Source: Doryteuthis pealeii (lineage: Eukaryota > Mollusca > Cephalopoda > Myopsida > Loliginidae). From it: 64,000 nt of DNA. The notes beneath the pieces are model-generated. The model worked only from the letters and a program-made list of their open reading frames with translations, was not told where the DNA came from and did no database searches. Shown here piece after piece: positions 32,871 to 47,339 of the stretch. The DNA is taken from positions 44,467,117-44,531,116 of the forward strand of contig CM042156.1 in NCBI GenBank assembly GCA_023376005.1, written 5' to 3'. A program made the translations under genes and the position numbers. Positions within the stretch are counted from its first letter, which is position 1; each line of letters opens with the position of its first letter.

Positions 32871-33349
32871 AGGGTCAGTCGAACAAGCGATAAATAAACA
32901 CCAACGACAGAGCGTACTCTGACATAGAAATAATATTCAGAGTTCACATAATTCATCAACTATAAATAAATCGTTAAATATTATGGCTACATCAGAGCTC
33001 AAAATAAATCCTCATCTGGTAGAGTGCCAAGTTGGGTTTCTAACCGGATAATCAATTACATACTAAATCAAAGTTTGTCACGAATGCTCACAACTTATAC
33101 CATCAAAACAAGAATAACAGAGATTAAGCCAACACACAGCACCTCTCTTTCACTATGACCACTCCACATTAGACTCTGACTACAAAAAAAGGTAGACTTG
33201 TGTTACACTCGGTCTTACTCGTATCCGAGAGAGAGAGGATAAATAGGAAATATACATATCACCACATTACAAATCACAATATCACATACAACACTACAAA
33301 TTAGACATACCTTATACTATTTAATTCAAACTAACAACCGTCTTGAGCA
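32871..33349. other. Unassigned sequence
   Basis: AT-rich, nothing recognised. Confidence 0.35.
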
Positions 33350-33505
33350 CGAGCAGGATTTGACACAAAGCCAATTATTTTATCCACTATGACGATGGTA
33401 GAAAAAAGCCAATGTAATACAAAGCGGTGATAGTCAGAGTTTTCCCTCTCCTAGGGCTGGTTGCTCTAACCAACGGTTTAAAGATCCCAGTCTGCCCTAC
33501 TTATT
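33350..33505 (-). repeat. SINE family A, degraded and interrupted
   Basis: The words CACGAGCAGGATTTGACACA, TTTCCCTCTCCTAGGGCTGG and CCCAGTCTGCCCTACT appear in order with an insertion between them. Confidence 0.55.
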
Positions 33506-34399
33506 ATATAAAAAAAAATGAAGAGAGGAAAAAGACCAATAAATTAGGATGAGATCCATACTTTTACCACATAAGACAAAAAAACCCATGTATTTAGTTG
33601 CTATATGTAGTAAATGCAAATAGCAGGCCTGCGAGCTTGAGATTATGAAATGATCAGCCCCACATGGGAAAATCACATAGTATAACCAAAAATATCCGCT
33701 GTATAACAAACACGTACGGGCGAACTCCACTAAACATACATACACAAGTCCTTAAGTAATAATCTAGTCGATAAAATTGAAATATACATCCTAAGTACCA
33801 GTGATCAAAATATATATAATCTATCACGGTGTCATATTTTCAATCAAGTGTGGCTATCCTAACAACCATTTCGAGACCCTCTAAAGCTGTTCAAATAAAC
33901 ACTACATAAAATATTATTCCATCGCTCACCGGGCTTGATAATTGAACAAAATCTAAAAAAACTAAGAGAATCGCCCCGTATTATCAGTTGAATAGTAGAG
34001 AGATAATCAAACTCTTGGCTCAGATAGTGTTTATCGGTCACTAATTATAATCTCAAACGCGGTATTTATCTAGCAGAGAGTAAAATAGACAATAGAAATG
34101 AAAATTAGGATTATCTAATGCAATAATAAACCATGAGCAATCTATAAACTTAATTAATAAAAGGAAATACCGCACAGGCCGACTCGTGATTTAGGTATAG
34201 TATAAATAAAAAACGATTAAAAAAGAAAGACTTAACGATCATACTCGGTATAAACTTAATGAAACTTTTTGAGATTTAAAGCTAAAATTCTAGTAACGTA
34301 GTTATAACCCAGCAGGGAATTCACACATAAAAACAAGAATCACTGACGACACAATTTCGTAAAAACCAACAAATATTGATATCCAAATATCTTACATGC
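33506..34399. other. Unassigned sequence
   Basis: AT-rich, nothing recognised. Confidence 0.35.
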
Positions 34400-34750
34400 C
34401 TTCAATTGGGGGTATTTAGGTAGTGAGGGGTTTATGGGAGATTTAAGATTTAACGCCCTGTCATGAGGTCTCAGTGAAGAATATAAAGAAAGTTATACGA
34501 TCCAGTTAAGGGTTAGATGTGTAATAGAGTTGTCTGGGTTTTTTCAAGGTTACAATCCGATGTAACAGAATACTGAGAGACGGTGACCACAAGAGAAAAA
34601 AAAAGAGCACACGAAACTACCCAAATTTATAATTCATTTTAATTAATCTGAACTTATATAAAAATAACAACTAAAAACCCTAACAACCCCAAACCCAAAC
34701 TAAACTTACCCTAACCCTAAATACTCAACGCTAACGCTTACCTAACACTA
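34400..34750. repeat. Telomere-like inverted G-rich/C-rich repeat, copy 2
   Basis: The G-rich arm (GGGGTATTTAGGTAGTGAGG) at 34408-34530 includes TTTTTTCAAGG as in copy 1. A middle with GACGGTGACCACAAGAG follows, then the C-rich arm CCCAAACTAAACTTACCCTA at 34670-34745. Confidence 0.45.
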
Positions 34751-36904
34751 CCCGGTAAATTGCCCCGCGGCTAGGTTACTAAAATATTCAACAGTATTTT
34801 ATTACAAGAAAATTATTCAAGTGGGAATTTTAAGCTTACATTCAGCGAAACCCTTAATTATCTAATACAAAGAAATTCATTTAAAAATTGACCGAATTCT
34901 AACCGGAAATATCCACACACACATTGTTCGTATGCGATCAATGGGACGGCTCTTGATACACAGCAGACCAGCTTTTTCATATTTTTCAAAGAGTGAGTTT
35001 AAGTAGAATATTATGGTTCATATATGACACCTTCGTAAAAAACTAAAAAGAACTCACCATATTATTTAAAACGCTCAAACTCATGAAATATCCATAGGAA
35101 TTATAAAAGCCATCATAGACACATAACTTCATCCACCAAAAGAAACATTACTACTGAAGAAATACTATTCATACAATTATAAACAGTATTATAACTTATA
35201 ACTCTACCATTGATCCGATACCCACAAGATCAATATGGATAAAAAAACTGTATCATAAACATTATATACATTTTATATCATAAAAAATAAAGGGCAAAAT
35301 CCCAGGTAAAAAAAAACAAAACAAACAAAATAATTATATTAATATAATAATTAATAATATTATCAATATAATATGTATATGAGTATTTTTTCTATAATAA
35401 TTCTGTCGTATAAAAAAAGAAAAGAAAAATTCAAAAGAAGTGTATAAAACAAGATTGAAAGACGTTAAAAAGAGAAATCACCAAATCGAAAAAGTTTCAA
35501 ACTCCCCTATCAAAAAAAAACTCACGAAACGATTAAACTCGTAGGTTTCTTGCGCTATACGGTATCGTGTTAAATTCCACCCAGTTACCTCCCGTTAATA
35601 TTACCCCTGGCCAGCAATAACACGAAAAGACAAAAAATCCCCCAGATGAAAATCCTCTACTGAAAATGACCCCCATCCTCCCAAAAAAACAATAGAATAT
35701 TGAACTCTTGCAGGCTAACGAGCTTCATAATTTTTGCGAGTGAAGAAAGAAAATAAATTCATAGTGAAAGGTATGGACAAAAAATACGGCTGACTCACAT
35801 TTCTCAGGCAAAGGTTGAGGAGGTTTCTTTTATACAGAGGATGAAATGGCAGTCTTTTAAAAGATATTAAAAACTTTGTCCCTATACTTGGGCTAGACCG
35901 GGCGGTCGGAAGGCCACCTGTACAAACTCGCAAAATTCAATAAATGAAAACATCAATAATGGACCACATCAAGCCCTAGAATAACCTATATAACTAAAAA
36001 TAATAACTAGGTCAGGCCCAAAACAACACACTAACTATAGCCGAAAACTATCTAACAGGGATGGCAAGCCCCAACCCCTTTTTATTCATAGGGGTGCTAG
36101 AAGGCGTGGCTGGGGTCTACATAGATATACACTCTGGAGGAGAACTCCAAATGATCGACCTCTTCCAAACTCTATCTGAATTAGCCGATAGAGGATTTTC
36201 TATGTGCATAAATATAAATAGACCGAGGTAACCCATGGCGACCAAAAATCAATGGAATTAAGAGAGAAATTGCACCAACAGTGATAACGGCAGAAGAAAA
36301 AAGTCAACAACAAATTGATCCTTCAGTCACTTACAAAACTAAAAGCTAGACCCACGAAAAAAGAAAATAAAAAAAAAAGAAAGAAAGGAATAAACCAAAA
36401 AGTAGGTGAAAAAGTACCATAGTTAAGAGGATCCCACCTATGGAGAGATAAAATTAAAAAAAAAAATTGAGTTTATAAACAGAATTGTATTATCCATTAA
36501 GAATTGATTTATTTTCCAAAACTTTACGGCATTTAAATGACCCACTGAGGTGAGGAGTATGCACGATACATAAACATTAAAAGAAAAACAAAAACAAACA
36601 AACAAAACAAAGATATATAAAAAAGAATAACATAAAGAAAATGTATAGTGCTACACATTAGAGAATACTAAAAACTTGCAGAACATATATGAAGGAGTGA
36701 TATGATAAATCAACAAAAAGGGATCAAAGATCTCGACAAGCAAAAAAATAAAAACGTTGCTAGTTTACAGAAAGAAGTGAACAATGAATGAAACGTTTGA
36801 AGTTATCTTCCAAAATAGTCCCTTTTTACATTTCCTTTGGTTTTCTTGGTGCTTTGTAAATGGTATCTAAACTTCGCGTGGGTCATAAACCAAATCCACC
36901 TTGA
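34751..36904. other. Unassigned AT-rich sequence
   Basis: A-rich stretches at 35290-35350 and 36360-36380. No gene seen. Confidence 0.4.
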
Positions 36905-36965
36905 TATATATTCATCAACCCCCTCCAACACGAGCAGGATATAACATAGGTGTCAATTTCTGAAG
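36905..36965 (-). repeat. SINE family A fragment, 3' part
   Basis: CCAACACGAGCAGGATATAA and GTCAATTTCTGAAGGG match the 3' part of the element with indels. Confidence 0.5.
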
Positions 36966-37784
36966 GGTTTGCGATTGTATTAAGCTTGGTTATAAAATAT
37001 CACCAATCTTCACCAATCATATTCCCGTACCTGTATTTGCCTAAACTCAATCGAGTTGAAAGATTCATAGTTTATCTCTACGTTTTAATCATGAATGTAC
37101 TGGAGAAGCAGAAAATGTTGTGGAAAATGGCACACTCATATCACCAATCGCACTAGGCGCTATGTGAAATGACAAAAATGCACTATCAGAGTCCTACTGT
37201 GTATTGGTTCTTAGAAAGAACAGTAATGGATACGGGTTTCTGTTTATCATCTGTGATTTATTCTGGATCTATTAGTAACTCACCATTTATTTCATCTCTT
37301 GTTATCACACTGTTTTCGGCCGATCTTTGTCTGGTACCATACCAGCTTATTCACAGGAAGGGTATAACCAAAACTATGGAGAAAGGAATAATTCAAAGAT
37401 ATAAAACAATAATATAAAACCGTCCGAAAACATTGAGGATTCAGAAACAGAGAACAAAAAACGGCTTATGTAACTCTTATATATCAAATCTCACGAATTG
37501 GTACACAAAAGCTCTTATCCGCGCCAGTACCAACTCGACAGCCCCAGAATATCTATTAAAGACAGTCCACAAATGGGTACCATTCAATATTCAAGCAAGA
37601 TCAAGCAGTCCAATCAGAACTTCAAGGAATGTCGAACTCCCTACCAAAAGTCTCTATTAATGGATCTAAATTAACTGCTGATTTTAATATAATAAAAAAT
37701 AAACCAACATAGAGTACATGAGATTTCCACTATCCTCTCTACTAGTTGTACTCAGCTAAGCTGCTGTTATTCATACCTTACATC
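36966..37784. other. Unassigned sequence
   Basis: No recognised feature. Confidence 0.35.
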
Positions 37785-38020
37785 AGTCTTATGCTCACAC
37801 CTGACCTTCGGAATATGGGTTCCCGAAAATGTGGTCGATAAAAAGGAACATTCCACCACAGAGTTTCTGAGAAGGCCTCCATCAGATTTATTACCGATAA
37901 GTGTTCCCCGAGTTCCGAAAAAAGGTTCCCGAGTCCGACAAGAGGAATACCTGAAGAAGGCCGGAATAGCAGTAGGCACCAAATAATGCAGGACACGAAC
38001 TACGATGTTACAAGTCAACT
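37785..38020 (+). repeat. Repeat family K, degraded copy
   Basis: Shares GGTTCCCGAGTCCGACAAGA followed by CTGAAGAAGGCCGG (CTGAAGA at 37951-37957) with the minus-strand locus at 62860-62990. The ribozyme-like core beyond this is lost here. Confidence 0.5.
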
Positions 38021-39720
38021 TAGTAGTGGAGGACAGGCCAGGCTTCAATAATCCAGATTTGATTACGGAATTATCAAGCTTCATCTAAATAAAAATTCAT
38101 AAAGAATAGTTAATGCTAATATTGAGATACTCATAGTGTGAGTCTCCCATATCACACTTTCCCCAAAGAATAATATTCCACAAGAGCCGAAAGAGAATCT
38201 TTTGAAGACTCCTCTTTTGGAATATCTAGTGTGAAAGCTTACGCATACTAAATAATATTCCAATTAATGCCAGATCAATAAGCCATCAAATACTTATACG
38301 TTGACCATAGGGTGAAATTTTCAGTCTTTAGGAAAGAGTATTACTAGGTCACCACGCGTGCTTGATTAAATTTGGCTTTTTGAGATTACATAAATGACAC
38401 AAAATAGGGGCGAAAATCTAGGGTCAAGGATATTCTTCGGAATCATACTTATAACGATGTGTCCCTATGTGGCAAAATTACAATTAAACTCTCACATAAG
38501 ACTAAATATACCACCCACAACGTATTTTTCTTCAGAAAACCTTTGCCTTTATAACATCTGAGATGGTGTGATTATAAGTAGATTTCATTCTTTTTATAAA
38601 ATGTTTATCCCTGTACAGATTAAATAATAAGAGTATTAAAAACTACGTCAGATATCAAATGTTGTTGAGGTGATGGATAGGGGCCTGCTTTATTACTCTT
38701 AATCAGGCAATTTTAATTCTAACGTTAAGAATCTAGAATACTTGTATTCGGGTCCCGGGATTCATACATTAGAAGTAAAAATAAAAATTCAGTTGTTTGA
38801 AGGTTTTGAAATTGCAGTAGTATTTTTGGGCTTAAAATTCACCGGAATTTCTGAGTAAAGAGGCTCAGAAAAAGTAAAACAAAAAACAAAAAACCAATTA
38901 GGCACACCCAAGCAGAGGCCAATAATGATTAGCGAAAAGACAAAGACAATTTTTTTTACCATAAGAGAATGTCATTTACAACTGAAAAGACAGGACTTTT
39001 TGGATGATAAACCCCCCCTCCAGAGCAATTATTAATCCTCAAGACGAAGAAAAATAGAAGATGAGTTCACATTAACATATATTTAGAAAGAAGAATCATA
39101 AGGTTATGATATGGTTATCAAGATTCAGGGTGATACATTTACACACAACTTTCGCCTCTGATAATGGTTTGATTGAAAGAGAAAAAATATGATATTGATA
39201 AAAAAACAAGGATAGGAAATAAAAAAAAATTACTACATATCCCTCACTTTACTCTTGCCACTATAGGCATAGTACAACAACAGGCGGCATATAACATAAA
39301 GCAAACAAACTCACGCACCTACACTCTCCTCATACTACTATCCTCCTTACATCTTCATCTACTCCTACTTCTCTCGACATTCTTCTTTCACAAACCTAGA
39401 GGTTTTTAGTTTCCTTGTTTTACTCAGAAACCTACCAACACCACAGATCTTCGACACTATAAACACAATTTCTCTGAACCTACAACGAATTAAATGTCTA
39501 TAAAGATATAGTCATCCGAATACTGAAAAAAAAAAAAAAAAAAACCTATTCTCCTCTTCCTATAAAAGTCCGGTACAAAAAACGAAAACAACGACCTTCA
39601 GATTCTATTCTGAGAAAAGAGAATTGAAAAAGCGTAAAATTTATTGTAATATATATTATTGCATCCAGCGCAGCAAACACTCTCCATACTAACATCAGGT
39701 TTTCACATATCGCACGAACT
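38021..39720. other. Unassigned AT-rich sequence
   Basis: No recognised feature. Confidence 0.35.
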
Positions 39721-41470
39721 CGTCATTTGTTTTCTTTTCTTTGTTGCTTTCTTTGTTCTCTGATTGTGAATTTTCCTTTGGTGTTCTTTCTACCGGCGTA
39801 TATACTAGAAAATTCATATATCTTTAACTTTCACATTTTCATTATCTATTCTATTCCTCTCTCTTTTTACTCACCGCCCTCCTCTCTTTCTTTATCTTTC
39901 TTCTTTCTTTCTTAATCTTTTTCACCACCCCAAATGACGTAACAAGAAAAAAATATACACTGTATTCTATATTTCTTGTATCAATTTTGTTTCTTGCTTA
40001 TTTCCGCTCTACATACCTAATCCTATCTTAGTCAAGGAAATAAGAATCTATTTACTTTAACAAAACCATCTTCAGTGGTTACTCTAATATCCACTTCCCT
40101 TCCTCTTGCGATATCTTTCTTCTCTTAGGCAACAAATATATAAACCAATCACCTGCGAACAAATAACTGGTCTCTGTTGGTCTTCTCTTTCTTTCTCTTT
40201 CTAAACGTATCTTGTTATTTGTTTGTTTCTTTTGCTTCCGTCTAACTCATGGCTGTAACCAAGTCAATTCCTGATTCGATTGATTATTTTTGCTTTCTTC
40301 TTGTCTGGCTCCTGGTCTGATTCTTTTTACACTGCCGTGGTATACATAAATTTCAAAAATCCCTCATTTTCCTTTGGGACGTCTCACTCACCCATACTTC
40401 TTTCTATTCTTTTTACCAGCGCGCTCTCGTTGCTTTCTTTTAGCTTTATTCGTTTGCTTGTGTTCTTTCTTTCTTCTTTCTTCTTCTTTCTAAACGTATC
40501 CTGTTTCGTTTGTTGTTTCTTTCTTTCCGTCTACCCCGGTTTGTATTTTTCTTCTTTCTTTCTTTCTTCTTTCTACACGTATTTTCTCTTCCTTTCTGTT
40601 CTTCTTTTGCGCTTCATATTTTTTCTTTCAACACACATATTCATTCCTTCATGTATCTTTCTTTGTCCCTTTCTGTTACCACACATTATTGTTTGTTTTT
40701 ATTCTTTCGTGTTACACATTATTTTTTCTGTCTTTCTATCATATCATTATTCTTTTGCTGTATGTGTTGCGGTATTACTTCTGTGGTTTCTGTACTCTCT
40801 TTCCTTATCATACCCTCTTAGGTTTCAGCTTTTCTTGTCTTCTTTCTCTTGCTTGTCTTTTTCTTTTCTTTCTACACGCCTGATGATGTCTTATCTTTTT
40901 CTATTGTTTCCTCTTCTTTCTACGACGCGATAACCCCTTTCTTTCTGTCTTCTCTTTCTTTCTTCCTTCTTTCTGACAAGCCATTTCGCTTCTTTTTTTA
41001 CTGTTCTTTCTTTTTTCTCAACACTGACTTAAGTGGTCCAATCCCTTTTATTATCCTCCTTATATTAAATTACCACAACTAACACACTTATCATTCTTTT
41101 TTCACTTCGATTAACTAATTCTTTTTTTCCCGACATTTTTCTTTTCTTTTCCTTTCTTTCTTACGGACGCGATTGATGTCACCTTTCCCTTCCACTTTTC
41201 CTTTCTTTCTTCTTTCTTGTTCTTTAGTTACGCTTCTCTTTCTTTCTCACTTCATTCGTCTCTCCTCCTCTTCTTTTTCCTTTTCTCTGTCTCTGTGAGA
41301 TCTCCTTTCTTGACTGGGTTCTGTCTCTTTCTATTACTTTTCCTACTTATCCATCACAAGCGCTCTTTTCATGGTTCTTTCTTTCTTTCTTTACGGTTGT
41401 CTTGTTCGGTGGGTAATTCTGAGCACTGCGATTATTCTTCTTTATGCTTGTGTGCGGATTATTAAATAAA
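39721..41470. repeat. TTTC/CTTT-rich degenerate field
   Basis: About 1.7 kb of imperfect CTTT repetition. Serine/phenylalanine/leucine-rich frames of up to 217 codons are composition artefacts. The irregular interruptions fit a noisy consensus of a CTTT array. Confidence 0.7.
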
Positions 41471-41940
41471 CACTACCGCCTGGAGTCAAGGAATCTCTTT
41501 TCTTTCTTCTCTTCGTTCTTTCTTTCTCTGTGTGCTTGCCATCGGGTTATGGATTCGTCGCTTGTTTCTTTTTCCGTAAGTGGCTCTTTTCCGCATATTT
41601 CCAAATAGTATTTTTGGCAATTCCAATCAGCCTTAACATTAACGATGAGGGCATCCTTTGTCGCCTTCCATTTCGACGCATCAGTGTGAGCCGTAGGAAG
41701 CAGAAGGTCTCTGATGCTCTTCGGTATCTTTTCTTGACACTTTAATTAAGGGTCACGGATGGAATCCTTCTGGCCCTCTCAAAAATAATTACAAAACGCG
41801 CAAACCCGGCTTACATTTTTTATGTGCTTCACGCCGGCCTTTCCTCACAACTCGGGGAAAATACGTCCCTGGTCTGCTGCTCTGCGACGCATTTACTCTC
41901 TTCTCTCGTCCTCTACTCTCTATTTACTCCACTGTAACAA
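41471..41940. other. GC-richer unassigned island
   Basis: 41530-41900 is less AT-rich than its surroundings (CGCCTTCCATTTCGACGC, CACGCCGGCC, CTGCGACGC). No protein family recognised. Confidence 0.35.
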
Positions 41941-44900
41941 AGACTGGAGCAATATTTTTGAAAAAGTTAGAAATAAAACTTTCTTGTAAACGAAACCTTC
42001 ATTACAAGCAGAAATAGGAAATATACATAAACGTTGATATGATTAAAAACCAAAAAAACTTTAATTGTACACCCACATTTATTTGAATAAAAATGCAATT
42101 GGGTGAGGATGAGTTCTTATAGATAAACGGGAAAAGGTATGCCTTGTGCCCAGGGATTCTTCGAAAGGTGCACCTTACATGAAGATGTCCATTCCGGATT
42201 AGTTTCGGACAAAGTAGGAAGCGGTCTGGACGGTGGGATACGCGAAATCACTCCAAAGATACATAAACCGCTGGCACAATACATATAAAAGAAAAGAGAA
42301 GAAAAATGGAAGGCAAAAAATTGTACAATGTTCTAAAAATAGTCAAATCATTATTAAAGATAGAATAAGGATAGAAAGAAAAAGAATGAATCAGAAGGAA
42401 AGAGAGATAAAAATATAAACTACAGCTAATACTCTATGAGCGTACAAAATATACACGTAAATTTTATCACTCGCTCTATATGACATTTTGACACACTTAA
42501 GAAGAAAAGAGACACATATTCAACCATAGAAGGGAATTTTTTATTATTTAGAATTCAATACTTCATAATATATTGTAGTACTATAGATTATTTTAGATAA
42601 AAAAAAAAAAACCCATACGCACAGGGAAACATTAAAACTAATATTACAAACATCATGAAAAAAACCAGTCCACTTTTACACTTTTTGGCAAACAGGGGCC
42701 ACCACTTTTTACATACGGGGGGGAAGTATTCTAATACACAAGCCCAAGAAGAAAAATTAAACCCACCACCGTATTTTAACACTCAACCCAGACAAGAAAA
42801 CGTGATATATTATTTACCAAATCAATATTGTAAGATATATTAACAAAGAAGTAAACCACGTTCCAGTAAGTCGGGAATATACCAATTATAAAAAAAATAT
42901 AATAATTAGAATAAATAAGGACAGTAATCGATCCGGTTCCTGTATCAATTCAGGCTACTTTAATTGAGCGATGTTAAATTTTAGATTGTAATTTTCATAA
43001 TTATTATTGATATTAATTCTAGTAAATTTACGTGAGAAGGGTACAAATTTCAATTAGTAATATTCAATTACTCCGGCAAAATCAGCTATCCTATGTCATG
43101 ACGCCGGCGAACTAACTTCAAGCCGATTCAATTTATGCTATAATAATTTCAAACTGATAATAAGGTGAAAAATAAATAAAGGACTTTTCTATAATTAAGT
43201 ATATTAGTAATCTAATCCTATACAATATCTATATATCTATTATCTTAAAAGTGAAATATATAAATAATTGGACAATATATATAAAATTAAAGGACAGTAA
43301 TATCATTATATAATCCCAATAGTTCATTAGTAGTAAGTTAAAATCTTCTCTTACAGCCACTAATTAGGTTTTTTTTTTATTTGTTTAAAAACAAGTGTAA
43401 CCATTATATGTCGTTATTCAGTATAATTTTTCCATCTTGATTTGAGTCAAGTGTGCTCTATGTTATGTAACGAGTTCTACATGGAAATATAAAAAGCAAA
43501 GAACCTTTCTTATTATAAAGATAACCTTATAAAAAATTCTACACATTCATAAAAACACATTAACTATTTAATAAATAATTATGATTTATTTAAGAATTGG
43601 AATAGTAACCTACTCGGAAGATTTCAATCGATAGATTTACTTCACATGGCAGAGAATTTTTTATTTAAACTTTTAAATTAATCTTGTCACCGTCTTTCAC
43701 TGTACTCCTAAAATCAATAAATGATTATGGTTTGTAATGATGATAAAAACATCTCAAACTGATACTATTCTACAGAAGAAAATTATATAATAAAAATCAA
43801 TGACAGCGGTATATTTCTCAATATACTAGAGCGTAAAATGTTTTTATTTTTCTTTCTTCTTGCCTTTTTATATGATCCAAAACGGGCGGATGTTCTTTCC
43901 ATACATGTATCCTGATTACGATATAAACACAAAGATTAATCGTAAACTCGATTAATTTAAAAAGTAACCTTGAAAGAATCTATCGATGAAACTCGAAGAG
44001 AAAGCTATGCGCTTAGCTCTCCCGCATTTTTCTCAACTTACTACTTAGAACGGTCAACTCGAATGCGATTAATGATTTACTGGTACGCATACAATTTCGC
44101 ATACCGCTTCTTTTTTAACTACAACTCTTCTTTGTTGAGTCACTTTTTGACTGCAATTGTTATAATTTCTGCTACTCCAACCAAAATAATCAACACCATA
44201 ACATGGAATAATTGTGCCGAACTTCACATCGAAATCAAAAGGTTTTCTCTTTGAAACTAAACCACTATTCCAGCCAAGTATAATAATTTAATACACTAAT
44301 CATAATTATTATACAGAAAATAATTAAATAAACTTAATATTTAAAATTAACATATAATATTTAAATATATAATATAGAGAAAAAAAATAATTATAAAACG
44401 AATAACTTGAAGGGACTATATTCAGTTTAAAAATAAAGTATAGTGGGATTATATTGATAACGAAATAATTTTTTAAACATGTGAAAAAGAGATTTTTATA
44501 AAAGGGAGGAATTCACTTCACTCTCTCGGGACTTATTTTAGGCTGAATCACAATCCACCATGAAGAAGAGACAACCTTTCTGTGCCTTAGGGATTCGTTA
44601 ATTAACATGTAATATATTCATCTCGGTTATATTTAAACTTACACAAGAAACAGATATAAACCAAAAATCTTTGCTTTGAAAAAAGAACAGTGATTAATCA
44701 ATTAAATTGTCCGACTGTAAACATGTAATTAAAATCTAATAGTTAAAATAATTGAAATACATAAAAATTATTAAATTTATAAATAATTAATAAATATTAT
44801 AGAGTTTGATTATTCGTAAATTTCATAAGACTTTGGGAAAGACCGTAGGAAAGATTGTTGTCACTTTTCCCAATAAACTCATACAAGTAAAGGGGTCCCA

Positions 44901-46150
44901 TATTTTCAAGGATTATAAAAACGTTGTGTTTAAAAAAACAATAAATAACTAGTAATTCTATTCAGTTTTTAAGTATATTAGTATCTAGTAACTGTCAGGG
45001 CTTTTTTTCCGATATTTGTGAAAGAAGATAAATATGAGAAAACAATTAAATCCCTCTAACACTGTATATGAAGTACAACAAACTTTAGAGTTGATTCATT
45101 AAGACGAGAGTTCCTTAGTTAGTTTATCACTTAAAGAATTAAAGGTGAGATAAATATCTTTAATGGAGTCACGAATGCACCCTTATAAACGGATTTACTA
45201 CACTAGGAATATATTTAGAACCTTCCTTCTACCCCAGGACCCATATGATAAAATTTTGCACTGGGCATTGTAACGAGACCAATTAGAAATGAAAAGTACT
45301 CCCAACTATTTATAAAAATTTAACAATTTGCTCATGGAGATGACCCGAGGACAAAAAACAATTTAAAACTTCAAGAATGTGTTTCGAGGAGAATAAAAAT
45401 AGGATTTATAAAAAAAAAAGTTATGTAACTTTCATTTAACGCCTGAACAAAATTGCAAAGTTAGAGCAAAACAAAATGAAGAGAATTTAAATCGGGCCCA
45501 AATCAATTGATAAAGAAAAAACATGAGGGGACAAAAAGTTACGCCCTAAAAGGTCAGAAAAGGAAATGGTACAATTGGTGTATCGTAGAAAATAAAACAT
45601 ACAGAAAAACACTAAGATAAATTAAAGGAAACAGAATAACCTTCAAGATTTAATATAACACTCTAAAACTTATACATATATATGTTTAAATCTTCTGGAA
45701 AACACTATCGATTTATAATTCAAAAATTCTTCAATCGGCCTATATAATTATAGAAGGTAGAGGTATAAGGTCGTCGAGAGAAGCATGTCCATAAAAAAAC
45801 GTCACAAAAACAGGAGTAAATTAAACATTCTCAGCCATGTTTTCAGGCTAAGAAGGAAGGTAAAAGATCTTAAGGTAAAAAATCACCACCGCATTTTTTC
45901 ATATGATAGACCGAATCCTAATTTGGAGAGAGACAAATTGAAAAAAGGAAATTCAATATAATAAATTAATATGCAAATCTAGAACAAAGGTGACCAAAAA
46001 AAAAACAAAACGAGAGAGCAGCACAACAAACTAAAAAAAACAATCCAACAGAAACTACCATAATACCCTCTCTACACACGCACAGAAATACACCACTGTA
46101 GAGACATTACTGATTACGCTGAGTTGTAGGTATAGAATAAGAACTCCGAG
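41941..46150. other. AT-rich, no genes recognised
   Basis: 4.2 kb without recognisable repeats or exons. The 94-codon frame at 43970-44254 shows no domain. Confidence 0.4.
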
Positions 46151-46920
46151 AATAAAGATATATGATGTGATGTGATAGATAGGATACATCATACATACAT
46201 ACATATATACTCTGGATATATATTATTAGTACATACCAACATACATATTAACGAGAATGAGATTGTGATAGATGAATGATGATACATACCATAATACATA
46301 ATAGCATATATCCACCAGACTTGCAGCATCACTCGATCAGCATAGATACCCATCATACATAGCATAATACATATGAAGATAGTGATAGATAGTGTCATAC
46401 ATAATCAATGAAAACAGGAAACTGAGATACGATTGATAAATAGACTCGCATACACACATACAATACATAAAATTAGTACTAGAGATAGTTATATAGATAG
46501 ATACATTTATCATTACCAATACATATGAACAGACTAGAATATTATAGACCCTAGATACTAAACATCATTTACTATTGAGCCAGTAATTTAAACATAAAAT
46601 ATGAAACAGACATGTGAGATAGATTGAATAGTAGATAAGATGAGTACTATACATACATACATATAACAACTGAGATAAATTCATATACATACATGAACAG
46701 GGACTAAGATATCATAGATAGTTAACAATCACTCATGAGATTATGAAAGATGAAGTATTAGATAGATATAGACCTACGACTATATAGCCAAAGATCTACC
46801 TGACCATAGATAATTAAAGATTAAGATAATATAGATATTTTAAAGTGAGAAGATAATAAAGATATAAATAAGACTGAATAGATTAGATAACCTTAGATAG
46901 AGATAGAATGAACTACTAAG
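46151..46920. repeat. Noisy CATA/GATA tetranucleotide field
   Basis: Irregular CATACATA and GATAGATA words with frequent one-base changes, compared with the clean GATA array at 53.7-54.7 kb. Confidence 0.6.
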
Positions 46921-47339
46921 TATATGATTAGACAGGATAATTTTGTCCAGAAATACCCAGAAAGCATTTTAGCATATAAACTTCTTAGATGTTCCTTTTA
47001 ACGCTAGACTCTGTGATCTCAAGTTAAGTTATCTTTTTCTTCAATCTCGCCATATTGCAATTATAAATGATTCAGACGAAAACAATAAACGATTCGAGTT
47101 AATCCTAATCAAGGTGCGCGTAATAAGTAAAAAAACACGACAATTCGAACATGATCACGAGGTGGGATGATAGCCGTTTATTCACAAAAGTTACTAGTGC
47201 TTCTCACAATGACACTTTAAGACCAAAAATAGATAGAATAGATAGATAGATAGAATAGAATAACTGACTGGATATATAATATATATATTATATTATATAT
47301 ATAATAATATATTTTATAATAATATATATATATAGAGAT
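46921..47339. other. Unassigned; GATA and TA tracts at the end
   Basis: GATAGATAGATA near 47235 and AT-rich sequence to 47339. Confidence 0.4.

Noticed and set aside
40280..40933. 217-codon frame resembling a multi-pass membrane protein
   Set aside because: The hydrophobic Phe/Ser/Leu content comes from CTTT/TTTC repetition, and overlapping frames look alike.
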